Counted from the first letter of the stretch, positions 1 to 8,482 are shown. The stretch is DNA of 64,000 nt from Fibrobacter succinogenes (GCA_902771595.1 CACXXH010000028.1:1-64000); one strand, 5' to 3'. A program made the numbers and translations. Notes: a model not told the origin generated them from the sequence alone.

Positions 1-334
1 GGCGCGGCATGGTCACGCCATTGAGGCCAGCCTTGCGGGTGGCTTCCAGGTTCTCGTAGGTCTTGCTTGCGTAACGCACGCGGCCGTTTTCGCAGTGCGG
101 GCCTTCGGCGTCCACGTCTTCGGAGTTCGGGAACACGGTGTTCGCGGTGATGTCGCCAGCGACTTCGAGCACGCGGTTGTAGCTGTCTATCGCGTCGGCG
201 TAGTCTTCCGGCGCATAGTCAAAGCTGTCCTTGTCGGCGTAGCCGTTTTCCTTGAGCTCCACGATGCGCTGCATCAAAGGAGAACTTTCAAGGTTGAACT
301 TAATCTCTGGATGGTCTGTGTAAAAATTCGCCAT
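1..334 (-). CDS. Acyl-CoA dehydrogenase, N-terminal part (cut by window edge)
   Basis: The minus strand reads from an ATG at 334 through the window edge with no stop, giving about 111 residues beginning MANFYTDHPEIKF. The start lies 5 bases after the etfA stop, so it is the third gene of an etfB-etfA-dehydrogenase operon. Acyl-CoA dehydrogenases oxidise acyl-CoA thioesters to enoyl-CoA and pass electrons to the electron-transferring flavoprotein, which fits this neighbour pair. The visible part holds only the start of the helical N-terminal domain; the FAD site and catalytic glutamate lie outside the window, so the substrate cannot be judged. The family call rests on N-terminal resemblance and on operon context. 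Confidence 0.75.
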   Translation of the reverse strand, partial: MANFYTDHPEIKFNLESSPLMQRIVELKENGYADKDSFDYAPEDYADAIDSYNRVLEVAGDITANTVFPNSEDVDAEGPHCENGRVRYASKTYENLEATRKAGLNGVTMPR

Positions 335-339
335 AACGC

Positions 340-1365
340 CTACTTGTTGTTTGCCTTGTAATACTTGATCATCTTCGGGATGACCTCTTCGACGGTGCCG
401 TTGATCACGTAGTCAGCGATAGCGTTGATCGGGGCGTCGGGGTCGGAGTTCACGGAGATGATGATTCCTGAATCCTGCATGCCGGCGAGGTGCTGAATCT
501 GGCCGGAGATACCGCAGGCGATATACACCTTCGGGCGTACGGTCACGCCGGTCTGGCCAATCTGGCGGTCATGATCGGCAAAGCCCGCGTCGATAGCGGC
601 ACGGCTTGCGCCCACTTCGGCGTGGAGTTCCTTCGCCAGTTCGAACAGCATGTCGAAGTTTTCCTTGGAGCCCATGCCGTAACCACCGGCGACCACGATG
701 GGTGCGCCCTTGAGGTTGTGCTTGGCCTTTTCCACATGGCGTTCGAGCACCTTGACCACGTATTCCGTTTCCGGCACGTACTTGGCCACGTCGTGCTTGA
801 TGACTTCGCCCTTGTAGTTCGGGTCCACGATTTCCTTCTTCATCACGCCTTCGCGCACGGTCGCCATCTGCGGACGGTGTTCCGGGTTCACGATTGTCGC
901 GACGATGTTACCGCCGAATGCCGGGCGGATCTGGCAAAGCTGGTTTTCGTAAGCCTTCTTCACGCCGCCGATGCTCATTTCGAAGCTGTCGATTTCGAGT
1001 TCGGTACAGTCGGCGGTAAGGCCGCTGTGCATGGCGCTAGAAATGCGCGGGCCGAGGTCACGGCCAATCACGGTTGCACCGAGCAAGCAAATCTGCGGCT
1101 GCTCTTCCTTGAAGAGGTTCACCACGAGGGCTGCATGCGGGTTGGTGGTGTAGGGGAACAGGCCTTCGGCATCGAACACATGAACCTTGTCGACACCGTA
1201 CGGGAAAACCTGCTTTTCAATGCCATCGAGGCCCTTGCCGGCGCAAATGCACTCGAGCTGAACGCCGAGCGTGTTGGCCAGCTTGCGACCCTTGGACAAA
1301 AGTTCGAGGGAAACGTCGACAACGGTCGTGCCCTCAATTTCGCAATATACAAATACGTTATTCAT
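340..1365 (-). CDS. etfA: Electron transfer flavoprotein alpha subunit
   Basis: A 341-residue protein of normal EtfA length. The N-terminal half has the ETF alpha/beta fold and the C-terminal half has the FAD-binding signature: AGGYGMGSKENF near 226-237 and GQTGVTVRPKVYIACGISG at 270-288. It binds FAD and carries electrons between acyl-CoA dehydrogenase-type enzymes and the respiratory or bifurcating partner. It starts 3 bases after the etfB stop and is followed after 5 bases by a dehydrogenase start, so the three genes should be co-transcribed. Whether this ETF is bifurcating cannot be told from sequence by eye. Confidence 0.95.
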   Translation of the reverse strand: MNNVFVYCEIEGTTVVDVSLELLSKGRKLANTLGVQLECICAGKGLDGIEKQVFPYGVDKVHVFDAEGLFPYTTNPHAALVVNLFKEEQPQICLLGATVIGRDLGPRISSAMHSGLTADCTELEIDSFEMSIGGVKKAYENQLCQIRPAFGGNIVATIVNPEHRPQMATVREGVMKKEIVDPNYKGEVIKHDVAKYVPETEYVVKVLERHVEKAKHNLKGAPIVVAGGYGMGSKENFDMLFELAKELHAEVGASRAAIDAGFADHDRQIGQTGVTVRPKVYIACGISGQIQHLAGMQDSGIIISVNSDPDAPINAIADYVINGTVEEVIPKMIKYYKANNK

Positions 1366-1368
1366 AGG

Positions 1369-2250
1369 CTAGCCAATAATCTTCTCGTCTAAAAGTTCCT
1401 TGATAAGTCCTTCAACGTCGGCGTCGCTCGCGGTAAGCGTGCGGCTTTCCTTCGCCTTGAACACGATGTTCTTGACAGCCTTCACGTTCGTCGGAGAACC
1501 GGCCTTACCGATCTGCGTCGGGTCGGCGTCGATATCCGCGGCACCCCACTGCGGGATGTCGAGGTAGGGCTTCTTCGCGATGAGGGCGGCATATTTCTCG
1601 GCGGCTTCCGGAGCGCGTTCGGCGACGGCGGTCGCATTCTTGAACTTCATGATGCGCTTTGCGTTGCGCGGGCGGCACGGAGCGGCACTGCCGTTCACGG
1701 TCACGACCAGCGGGAGCGGTGCTTCCACCGTTTCCACACCACCGTCAATGTGGCGGCGGATCACGACCTTGCGGGCCTTCTCGTCGAGGCTCAAGATTTC
1801 TTCGGCGTAGGTCACCTGTGTAAGGCCGAGCTTTTCTGCAATCTGCGGACCGACCTGGGCGGTGTCGCCGTCGATAGCCTGGCGGCCACCGAGAATAATG
1901 TCATAGTCGCCGACCTTCTTGACGGCCTGGGCGAGCGTGTAGCTAGTAGCGAGCGTGTCAGCGCCACCGAGGGAACGGTCCGTAATCACGTAACCGCAGT
2001 CGGCACCGCGGTACAGAGCTTCGCGGATAACTTCGGCAGACTTCGGGAGACCCATCGTCAGCACGGAAATGGTGGAACCGGGGAACTGGTCCTTCAGGCG
2101 AAGGGCTTGCTCCAGGGCGTTCAGGTCTTCGGGGTTGAAGACCGCGGGCAATGCGGCACGATTGATAGTGCCCTGCGGCGTCATGGCGTCGGGCCCTACG
2201 TTTCGTGTGTCAGGTACTTGCTTGGCAAGCACAACGATTTTGAGACTCAT
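1369..2250 (-). CDS. etfB: Electron transfer flavoprotein beta subunit
   Basis: A 293-residue protein starting MSLKIVVLAKQVPDT, the usual EtfB opening. The nucleotide-binding region DIILGGRQAIDGDTAQVGPQ, typical of the family, lies near residues 115-134. An AAGGA lies 6 bases before the ATG, supporting this start. The protein is somewhat longer than the common 250-265 residues, with the extra length mostly near the C-terminus. It is the first gene of the etfB-etfA-acyl-CoA dehydrogenase operon and forms the heterodimer with EtfA. The promoter should lie between 2260 and 2400, but I could not assign -35 and -10 boxes. Confidence 0.95.
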   Translation of the reverse strand: MSLKIVVLAKQVPDTRNVGPDAMTPQGTINRAALPAVFNPEDLNALEQALRLKDQFPGSTISVLTMGLPKSAEVIREALYRGADCGYVITDRSLGGADTLATSYTLAQAVKKVGDYDIILGGRQAIDGDTAQVGPQIAEKLGLTQVTYAEEILSLDEKARKVVIRRHIDGGVETVEAPLPLVVTVNGSAAPCRPRNAKRIMKFKNATAVAERAPEAAEKYAALIAKKPYLDIPQWGAADIDADPTQIGKAGSPTNVKAVKNIVFKAKESRTLTASDADVEGLIKELLDEKIIG

Positions 2251-2409
2251 TATATCCTTATACTGTTGAATTAGCGTTTAGTGTTTTGTTGGGTACAAGA
2301 TAGAAATTATCAATGGGTTCCGCCCCGACCTCCAGTAGCGGTCTTTCCCACGTCATGTCTACATAAGAAATTTGAAACTTTTTTGTAATAAAGCGCCTTG
2401 GCTTACGCT

Positions 2410-2453
2410 TTAAAAAAGCCAGTCCGTCATTTGGGCGGGCTGGACATAATTTT
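2410..2453 (-). terminator. Probable intrinsic terminator of the M6 peptidase gene
   Basis: On the minus strand a hairpin with arms GTCCAGCCCG and CGGACTGG (one mismatch) is followed by CTTTTTT. It lies about 20 bases past the peptidase stop, the expected place for a rho-independent terminator. Confidence 0.6.
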
Positions 2454-2472
2454 ATCTTATATTATTTTTCCG

Positions 2473-4035
2473 CTATTCGGTTTCTATATAAATGCCCTTG
2501 GGCAGGTCGGGCATGGCTCCCGATTCGTCCCTTTGCCCCACCGGCTTGCCGAGGATGTTGAAAATCCTGTTCCCGGCCTTGCCGCGCCCCGCCTTTTCGA
2601 TGTTCGTGACGACGATGCGGGCCGTGCTGCTCGAACTTGCCTGTTCCGTGGAACTGCTGGTGGGCACCTTTGCCGAGCTGGAGCTCGACAAAGGTGTGAC
2701 GCCGGAAGAGGACCTCGGCGTGACAGTAGAAGAGGACTGCGGTGTCGCGCTGGAAGATTCCGGTTCCGCGGGGCAGTTCCCGCCGATGCAGAACGCAAGC
2801 GTTTCGCCGGGCGTCCCGATGTCGGTAATCTTGAGCCCGGTTCTGGAACCGTTGTACCAGCGTATAGCGGGGTAGGCGTCGTCCGAAAATTCAGAATATT
2901 TCCCGCTTTTGAAGAACGTGTTCGCGGTGCTTCCCGGGTTCGGCCACTGGTCCGCTACGTTGTCTGTAGACTTGCCCGCGGAACTCGCGTGCACGATTCG
3001 GAGTCCGAGCTTGTCCGAGGCGGAATTTCCGTCGATGGAAAAATCGTAATGCTGCATCAAAAGCCCGCTCCCCGCGAGAACCTTGTTGCGGCCCGTGTTG
3101 CGCACGTACGACCACACTAGCCCTTCTTTTTCTGGCCTTGCGGGGTTCTTGTAGCGGTAGCAGACTTCGCCCGGCTTGGTGTTCTCGAGGCTCACGTCGT
3201 CGCCCGTGATGTCCACGAACGGAATCCATCCCTGGTCCGCACGGTAGAAGTCGTTTATCGCCACGGGGTTCTTGTCGCTCGGCCTGTTGCCCATGGTGCA
3301 GTAGTCCCCGTACCAATAAAGGTCGGGCCAGCCGAAAATCATGTGCCCGCTCTCGTGCACGAATACGTATATGGAAAATGTGCCCGGCATGTCCGTCATC
3401 TGGTGGTGCGTGAGTTTGACGCCGTCCCTCCTTTCTGATGACCATCCCGAATGGGGCCACAGTCCCTGTCCCCAGGTTTCGCCCGCGCCGGCGTACACGA
3501 TGTTGATGGCCTCGGTGGTGCCGTCCTTGTCGTTGTCGTAGCGCGAAAAATCCACCTGCGGGTCGAAATACGCGAACACTTCCTTCATCAGCGAATCCGA
3601 GCCGCTGTATCCGTTCAGCCCCTCGTACCAGAACTTGGGGTGTTTCGCGCGGTACCAGCCGAATACCTCGTTCGTGAGGTCCAGTTGCCCGTTGGAAACA
3701 TCGAGGTAGTAGTCGCGCACGGAACCGTTGCAGCCGTCCCTGTTGAACCCTTCCTTGTTCAGCCAGTCCTCGACCTCGCTCACCGTGACCGGGGCGGGCT
3801 TGTCGGGGAAATCGACGAGGAGGGTGAGACTGTAGATTTTCCCCTTGGGCGCGGCGTAGTGGCTTTTTGTGGTTATCGCCTGCGTCCTTAGAAGCGCTGT
3901 GCGCGAGTTGTCGAACCTGGGCATGGCCTCTTCGGGCCAGGACTGCACCCTTTTCCCCTGATACACGATGTCTGCAAAAAGCATCGTGGGGAACGTTAAC
4001 AGCAGAAGGCCGAGGGGGAGAATTCTGTTTTTCAT
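2473..4035 (-). CDS. Secreted M6-type metalloprotease with Ser-rich linker and C-terminal sorting-like domain
   Basis: About 520 residues. The start MKNRILPLG at 4035 is preferred over a GTG at 4056 because it opens a clean signal peptide (LLLLTFPTMLFA) and has AGGA 8 bases upstream. The zinc site HESGH (about residues 227-231 from this start), followed by a downstream FGWPDLYWYGDYCTMGN, matches the M6 immune inhibitor A-like peptidases. A serine-rich linker (SSSATPQSSS and similar) leads to a short tail with ILGKPVGQ and PKGIYI, which resembles type IX secretion sorting domains. It is likely an exported or surface protease for environmental protein. It is transcribed away from pyrH. Confidence 0.85.
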   Translation of the reverse strand: MKNRILPLGLLLLTFPTMLFADIVYQGKRVQSWPEEAMPRFDNSRTALLRTQAITTKSHYAAPKGKIYSLTLLVDFPDKPAPVTVSEVEDWLNKEGFNRDGCNGSVRDYYLDVSNGQLDLTNEVFGWYRAKHPKFWYEGLNGYSGSDSLMKEVFAYFDPQVDFSRYDNDKDGTTEAINIVYAGAGETWGQGLWPHSGWSSERRDGVKLTHHQMTDMPGTFSIYVFVHESGHMIFGWPDLYWYGDYCTMGNRPSDKNPVAINDFYRADQGWIPFVDITGDDVSLENTKPGEVCYRYKNPARPEKEGLVWSYVRNTGRNKVLAGSGLLMQHYDFSIDGNSASDKLGLRIVHASSAGKSTDNVADQWPNPGSTANTFFKSGKYSEFSDDAYPAIRWYNGSRTGLKITDIGTPGETLAFCIGGNCPAEPESSSATPQSSSTVTPRSSSGVTPLSSSSSAKVPTSSSTEQASSSSTARIVVTNIEKAGRGKAGNRIFNILGKPVGQRDESGAMPDLPKGIYIETE

Positions 4036-4214
4036 GGAAACATCCTGGGTTGACACCTTCCAGTAAAATACATTCTTTTTCGGGCGGTTGCCAAATCGGT
4101 AAAAAACAAGTACGATTTTTTTTCGGCTCCCGCAAAATATTTTTAAATTATCTAGCTAGACAATCGCGCTCCGGCGCATTAACCCAACTCACAACTATTG
4201 ACTGATAAATAGCT

Positions 4215-4922
4215 ATGTCCAAATTCAAGCGCATTCTTCTCAAGCTCAGTGGCGAAGCCCTCGCAGGCGAAAAGGGCCACGGTATCGACAACCAGATTCT
4301 CTCCGACATGGCATCCGAAATCGCTTCCATCGTCAAGCAGGGCGTGCAGGTCGCGCTCGTGATCGGCGGCGGCAACCTCGTCCGCGGAATTTCCGCTTCC
4401 GCTGGCGGCATGAACCGCGCCCAGGGCGACGCCATGGGAATGCTCGGCACCGTGATGAACGGCCTCGCCATGCAAGACGCCCTCGACAAGCAGGGCGTGG
4501 ATTCCGTGGTGATGTCCGCCATCCGCATGGAACCGGTCTGTGAATTCTTCGACCGCCGCAAGGCTTTGAAGCTCCTCTCCGCGGGCTCCGTGGTCATCTT
4601 CTCCGCCGGTACGGGCAACCCGTTCTTCACGACGGACAGCTGCGCAGCCCTCCGCGCCATCGAAAGCGAATGCGACGTCATCATGAAGGCCACCAAGGTC
4701 GACGGCATCTACACCGCAGACCCGGTCAAGGACCCGACCGCCACGCGCTTCGACGACATCAGCTACAAGGAAGTCATTTCCCGCGGCCTCAAGGTCATGG
4801 ACACGGCTGCCGTCGCGCTCTGCATGGAAAACAACATGCCCATCTTCGTTTTCAAGATGGAAAAGGGCAACCTGACCCGCGCCGCCATCGAAGGCGACCT
4901 CGGCACCCTGGTGCACTGCTAA
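4215..4922 (+). CDS. pyrH: Uridylate kinase (UMP kinase)
   Basis: A 235-residue hexameric-type bacterial UMP kinase. It opens with KRILLKLSGEALAG and contains the nucleotide-binding VIGGGNLVRG (around residues 49-58) and the GTGNPFFTTD segment (around 133-142). It phosphorylates UMP to UDP for RNA and cell-wall precursor supply. In most bacteria pyrH is directly followed by frr; here frr lies 25 kb downstream behind accessory genes, so this position looks like the left border of an inserted region. All expected motifs are intact. Confidence 0.97.
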   Translation: MSKFKRILLKLSGEALAGEKGHGIDNQILSDMASEIASIVKQGVQVALVIGGGNLVRGISASAGGMNRAQGDAMGMLGTVMNGLAMQDALDKQGVDSVVMSAIRMEPVCEFFDRRKALKLLSAGSVVIFSAGTGNPFFTTDSCAALRAIESECDVIMKATKVDGIYTADPVKDPTATRFDDISYKEVISRGLKVMDTAAVALCMENNMPIFVFKMEKGNLTRAAIEGDLGTLVHC

Positions 4923-4929
4923 TTTTCCC

Positions 4930-4985
4930 CGTCATCCCCTGTCATTCTGGAGGCCAAGGCCGATAGAATCAGCAGGGGGATTTTT
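4930..4985. repeat. Imperfect inverted repeat after pyrH
   Basis: Outer arms ATCCCCTG and CAGGGGGAT enclose inner arms CATTCT and AGAATC, with T5 on the right. It can act as the pyrH terminator and also resembles a short intergenic repeat type (compare 39737-39779). It ends at the NUDIX stop codon on the other strand. Confidence 0.5.
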
Positions 4986-5391
4986 ATGTGGTTTTTTCTA
5001 TCGCGTCGACGACTTCCACGTCGGCGGGTAGCCAGTTCACGCTGCGCAGTTCCGCGGCGCTTAGCCACTTGGCCGCCTCGTGTTCCAAAAGTTCGGGCGC
5101 CTTGCCGCCCACGATGGTGCAGTAAAAGCAGTGCATCGTCAGGTGGAATGCCGGGTAGTCGTACTCCACAGTACATACAAATTCGCCCACGTTCACGTCG
5201 ACGGCGAGTTCTTCCCTGAGTTCGCGGGCCAGCGCCTGTTGCGGCGTTTCGCCGGGTTCCATCTTGCCGCCCGGAAATTCCCAGAAGTCCTTGTAGTCGC
5301 CGTACCCGCGCTGCGTGGCGAAATACTTGGTGCCCGAACTTTCTGGCGCCTCGGTGCAAATAATCCCTGCCACGACTTCTATGCGTTTCAT
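4984..5391 (-). CDS. NUDIX hydrolase, MutT-like
   Basis: About 135 residues from MKRIEVVAGII; an upstream in-frame ATG at 5415 is less likely because it adds an unconserved octapeptide. The NUDIX box is clear: GGKMEPGETPQQALARELRE followed by ELAVDV. MutT-like members hydrolyse oxidised nucleotides such as 8-oxo-dGTP, and the WEFPGG context fits that group. It lies divergent to trxA, so both may belong to an oxidative-damage response (inference). A close paralogue, with long identical stretches, sits at 19754-20134 as the last gene of a helicase operon. Confidence 0.9.
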   Translation of the reverse strand: MKRIEVVAGIICTEAPESSGTKYFATQRGYGDYKDFWEFPGGKMEPGETPQQALARELREELAVDVNVGEFVCTVEYDYPAFHLTMHCFYCTIVGGKAPELLEHEAAKWLSAAELRSVNWLPADVEVVDAIEKTT

Positions 5392-5432
5392 GTGCGCAAA
5401 TGTAGAATCTTGCAAAAAAAATTTGGGCCAGT

Positions 5433-5445
5433 GTGACTAAGTCAC
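5433..5445. promoter_or_regulatory. 13-bp perfect palindrome in the NUDIX/trxA divergent region
   Basis: GTGACT, one central A, AGTCAC. It lies in the only non-coding stretch between two divergent genes, a typical operator position. No known regulator was matched. Confidence 0.35.
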
Positions 5446-5504
5446 TGAAAAAGCGCGCCCCATTATGTAAAATATAGGCGTAAAAAAGAAAAAAGAGGTG
5501 TAAA

Positions 5505-5816
5505 ATGGCCGAATTGAATATAACGAAAACCAACTTCGAGCGCGAAGTGCTCCGCTCCGACAAGCCGGTCCTCATAGATTTCTGGGCAAGCTGGTGCGGG
5601 CCCTGCAGAATGCTTTCCCCCGTCATCTCCGAGATCGCCGAAGAGAAGGCGGGCGAGGTAAAAGTCTGCAAAGTGAATGTCGACGAAGAAGCCGAACTCG
5701 CCTCCATCTTTAACGTCTCGAGCATCCCCATGCTCGTGGTTGTCAAGGATGGCCGTGTAGTGAACGCTTCCGTAGGCGTGCGTCCCAAGGATCAGATCTT
5801 GGCGATGCTTAAATAG
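5505..5816 (+). CDS. trxA: Thioredoxin
   Basis: A 103-residue protein of standard thioredoxin size. The redox motif WCGPC occupies residues 30-34 after FWAS, and the cis-proline loop SIPML follows about 40 residues later. It reduces protein disulfides in the cytoplasm using electrons from thioredoxin reductase. AGAGGTG lies just before the ATG. It is transcribed divergently from a MutT-like NUDIX gene. No second redox domain or signal peptide is present. Confidence 0.95.
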   Translation: MAELNITKTNFEREVLRSDKPVLIDFWASWCGPCRMLSPVISEIAEEKAGEVKVCKVNVDEEAELASIFNVSSIPMLVVVKDGRVVNASVGVRPKDQILAMLK

Positions 5817-5883
5817 ACTTCAGACTCGAGGTTCGTGGCTATGGCCGCGAGCCGCAAGGTCTTAAAATTGATTTTTTGCCGCC

Positions 5884-6093
5884 TTACATACTATTTCCCT
5901 TTTTTAAGGGATTTAGTATGTAAAAAACTGAAAATTACATATAAAGTAATTGCCGCCAGCGACAATTTTTACATACCAAATCTCGAAAAAAATCATTTTG
6001 GTATGTAAGGGAGAGGGAAGACATTCCCTTTCTCTTCTGTCATCGAGTGAATTTTACATACTATTCGATAAATTTTTGGCGTTTGGTATGTAA
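5884..6093. repeat. Three 40-bp inverted repeats at an exact 85-bp period
   Basis: TTACATAC begins at 5884, 5969 and 6054, and its complement GTATGTAA begins at 5916, 6001 and 6086, so each unit is 40 bp and each gap is 45 bp. Unit 1 pairs for 16 of 18 positions around a T4 loop; unit 2 has perfect 12-bp arms; unit 3 keeps the outer 8 bp. Centres and spacers differ completely between units. The array fills the non-coding stretch between trxA and the Crp/Fnr gene. It is not a CRISPR (palindromic units, only three) and is not an FNR or CRP box. Confidence 0.85.
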
Positions 6094-6254
6094 GGCCGCT
6101 CAAAAAGGCAATAAAGCAGTCTCAAAAAGCCTAAAAAAAACAATAAAAAAGCAATCGTCCGTAGTTGGCGAAATAAAAGGTTCGAAGAGCGAGATTCCGG
6201 CGTGGGTTCCCTGCCCTAGATTTTAGCCCCTTACCCTTTTTATATATTATCAGC

Positions 6255-6923
6255 ATGAACGAGCCGATAAGCCAGATACTCCCCAGGCTCCCCTTTTGGG
6301 CAAACCTTTCGCCGACCGAGAAGGCGATGGTTTCGCAGCGTGCCGTTACAAAACGCTTTGCCAAGGGCCAGTTCGTAAGCAGCAACAGTTCCTCTTGCCT
6401 CGGGATAGTATTTATCTTGAGCGGGGAAGTTCGCGTTGGCCTGGTGTCGGACGAAGGCCGCGAAATTACGCTTTTCCGTGCCGGTGCAGGCGAGGTGTGC
6501 GTGTCGACGGCATCGTGCGTGATTCGCCAAATGACATTCGATACCGAAGTCACCGCCGAAAGGGAAACCGCCATCCTGGTTATCCCCTCTTCTGTCTGCG
6601 TGAACCTGATGGAATCGAACATCTACGTGCGCGCTTTCGTTTTCGAAAAGCAGACCGAACGTTACTCGCAAACGGTGTGGGCCATACAGGCCATGCTGTT
6701 CAAGCGCTTTGACCAGCGGCTTGCCACGTACCTCGTTTCGGCATACGACACCACCGGCAGCGCCGAGGTCAAAAAGACCCAGGAAGAAATCGCCCGCGAC
6801 GTGAATTCCGCCCGCGAGGTGGTCGCCCGTATGCTCCACGAATTTTCGGCCAGGGGCCTCGTCGAAATCAAGCGCGGCAGCATCAAACTCCGCGACATCG
6901 AGGCCCTCCGCAAAATCCGGTAA
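6255..6923 (+). CDS. Crp/Fnr family transcriptional regulator
   Basis: A 222-residue protein with an N-terminal cyclic-nucleotide-binding-like beta barrel (about 15-120) and a C-terminal winged helix; the recognition region EEIARDVNSAREVVARML sits near 176-193. There is no FNR-type cysteine cluster at the N-terminus, so an iron-sulfur oxygen sensor is unlikely. It acts as a DNA-binding dimer, usually responding to a small ligand or redox state. The three-unit repeat array directly upstream may hold its own operators (inference). A degenerate copy of its last 17 codons lies at 10417-10473. Confidence 0.88.
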   Translation: MNEPISQILPRLPFWANLSPTEKAMVSQRAVTKRFAKGQFVSSNSSSCLGIVFILSGEVRVGLVSDEGREITLFRAGAGEVCVSTASCVIRQMTFDTEVTAERETAILVIPSSVCVNLMESNIYVRAFVFEKQTERYSQTVWAIQAMLFKRFDQRLATYLVSAYDTTGSAEVKKTQEEIARDVNSAREVVARMLHEFSARGLVEIKRGSIKLRDIEALRKIR

Positions 6924-6953
6924 GCCCCTGACATTCAAAAATGCCGTTTTTTA

Positions 6954-6987
6954 GCCAAATTTGGCGGTTTGTTGTCATTTGCAACAA
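6954..6987. other. Palindrome and small hairpin after the Crp/Fnr gene
   Basis: A perfect 12-bp palindrome GCCAAATTTGGC (6954-6965) is followed by TTGTTG/CAACAA arms (6969-6987). There is no T run, so it is not a clear terminator; it could be a protein-binding site. Confidence 0.3.
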
Positions 6988-7106
6988 CAGAAAAGGCTTT
7001 GCGCGCAAGGGATAGCCACGCTTTGAATTTAGATTATGGATAGCTAGAGGGCGCCGCACACTCGCCCTTTCGGTGTTATGCTTTCGAAAATTTATTGGAG
7101 GAATGC

Positions 7107-8138
7107 ATGAATGCCGGCAACCAGTCGAAGTATTTCCCGATGGTCGAAAAAGGCCACGAAATCGGCAACCATTCCAAGACGCACAGCGACTTGACCAATT
7201 CCAACAACCTGAAGGGCGAAATCACCGATTACAAGTACGACCTTGAACAAAGGAGCAAGGCCGAAGTCGTTGCATTCGCGACTCCCTACTGCTATTACAA
7301 CGACGCCGTGGAAGCCGAAATCGCGAAGGCACACATCGTCAACCGCAACTGCCAGGGTGCCACCAAGTACAAGTGGAACGAAGAACCCATCTGGGAACGC
7401 ATCAGTTCGGACTGCTACCAGGGCAATACGCAGCAGTCCAAGGGCAACATGAGCGAAGCCAAGCAAAAGAACGCCTGGACCGTGCAGCTGAACCATGGCG
7501 TGGATGGCGCCGGCTTCGGCTACGGCATCACCCCGTCCGACATGATTTCCATTATGGACGAGGCCAAGGCCCAGGGCCTGTGGCGCGCTCCGATGGGCCG
7601 CGTGGCCGCCTACTACCGCGCACACTTCGTGATTGACAAGGCCGCAGCGACCGACATCGAAGGCGGCTTCAAGGTCACCTGGAAGTCCCCGCACTCGGCC
7701 ATGCCCAAGAGCGTGCCGCTCCGCGTGAACATCGAAGGCGCCGAAGGCAAGACCGTGAAGCAGAAGGGCAAGGAAATCCAGGCCGAAGAAGACGGCTCCT
7801 ATGTCATCGAGTTCATGGACTTGGAACTGGAAGTGGTTGGCGCCGCTCCGGCATCCAGCAGCAGCGAAGTGGCTCCGGAATCCAGCAGCGAAGTGGCCCC
7901 GGCGTCTAGCAGCGTGGACGTGCCGACAAGCTCCACTGACGCCATCGCCCAGGATTTCTGGTGGACGAGCCAGGAACCGACCACATTCGCCGTGTTCTGT
8001 GCTACGGGCGCATTGGTGAAGACCTTTACCGCCACAGCACAGTCCGCGGAAGGCTCCTTCAAGGCCCTGCAGATCCCGCACGGAACCTACTACCTCAAGG
8101 ATCTCAAGTCCAGCTACATCAAGAAAGTCGTGAAGTAG
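7107..8138 (+). CDS. Polysaccharide deacetylase-like protein, N-terminally truncated
   Basis: About 343 residues. GHEIGNHSKTHSDL is the metal-binding motif 2 of NodB-type deacetylases, and FATPYC follows, but the start lies about 19 residues before motif 2. The signal peptide and the TFDDG catalytic motif that should precede it are absent. A GGAGG lies 5 bases before the ATG at 7107 (an in-frame TTG lies at 7095). Downstream are a beta-rich domain, a linker of serine clusters (SSSSEVAPESSSEVAP) and a C-terminal domain ending in a sorting-like tail. The full-length relatives would deacetylate chitin, peptidoglycan or xylan. This copy is probably inactive or a decayed remnant. Confidence 0.7.
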   Translation: MNAGNQSKYFPMVEKGHEIGNHSKTHSDLTNSNNLKGEITDYKYDLEQRSKAEVVAFATPYCYYNDAVEAEIAKAHIVNRNCQGATKYKWNEEPIWERISSDCYQGNTQQSKGNMSEAKQKNAWTVQLNHGVDGAGFGYGITPSDMISIMDEAKAQGLWRAPMGRVAAYYRAHFVIDKAAATDIEGGFKVTWKSPHSAMPKSVPLRVNIEGAEGKTVKQKGKEIQAEEDGSYVIEFMDLELEVVGAAPASSSSEVAPESSSEVAPASSSVDVPTSSTDAIAQDFWWTSQEPTTFAVFCATGALVKTFTATAQSAEGSFKALQIPHGTYYLKDLKSSYIKKVVK

Positions 8139-8152
8139 ACGTCAATGATGGG

Positions 8153-8181
8153 TTGACTTTACAGTCCTATTTGTTTATATT
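8153..8181 (+). promoter_or_regulatory. Promoter of leader element A
   Basis: -35 TTGACT (8153-8158), 17-bp spacer, -10 TATATT (8176-8181). The same boxes and spacing occur before copies B and C. Confidence 0.75.
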
Positions 8182-8187
8182 ACAGTC

Positions 8188-8378
8188 GTAATTCGAAAAT
8201 CCCCGCGACAGTCGGCATAGGCCTTTGGGCCCGTACGAGCATCCGCGGCGGGGCCCATCAACCTTCTTGTTGATGCTGTTGGATAGCTGGCAGGAATACG
8301 ACCTGCTCGGACGCACCTGCGAGGGTGCTGGGTAACGCCGGGGAAAGCCCCCGCCAACAGCACCGCAGGATCATCCCA
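8188..8378 (+). ncRNA. Structured leader RNA element, copy A
   Basis: First of three copies of an unrecognised transcribed element. Visible pairings are CATCAAC/GTTGATG with loop CTTCTT, CAGG/CCTG, CACC/GGTG, CGGGG/CCCCG (8339-8343 with 8349-8353), and a long-range 9-bp stem TGCTGTTGG (8274-8282) with CCAACAGCA (8354-8362). Conserved single-stranded-looking tracts include GGATAGCT and GGTAACGCC. It runs without a clear terminator into the 5' leader of the AlbA_2 gene. GGTAACGCC and AACAG faintly recall RNase P RNA, but the order and the rest do not fit. Confidence 0.7.
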
Positions 8379-8482
8379 ATTAAATAGAAATACAATAGCA
8401 CAAAGTGCGCCGTAACAGTCGGCGTATTTGTGGTGTTGCTTCGTTATCAAGAATGCGTGATAGCATAAACGATAGGTTAAAA

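Noticed and set aside
4179-4916. Long minus-strand frame opposite pyrH (245 codons)
   Set aside because: Mirror of a GC-rich coding gene; composition is histidine- and alanine-rich with no ribosome site. The same holds for frames opposite etfA, dxr, rseP, cdsA and the MATE gene.
5884-6093. CRISPR array
   Set aside because: Only three units, each palindromic with diverging centres; spacers of 45 bp and no cas genes in the window.
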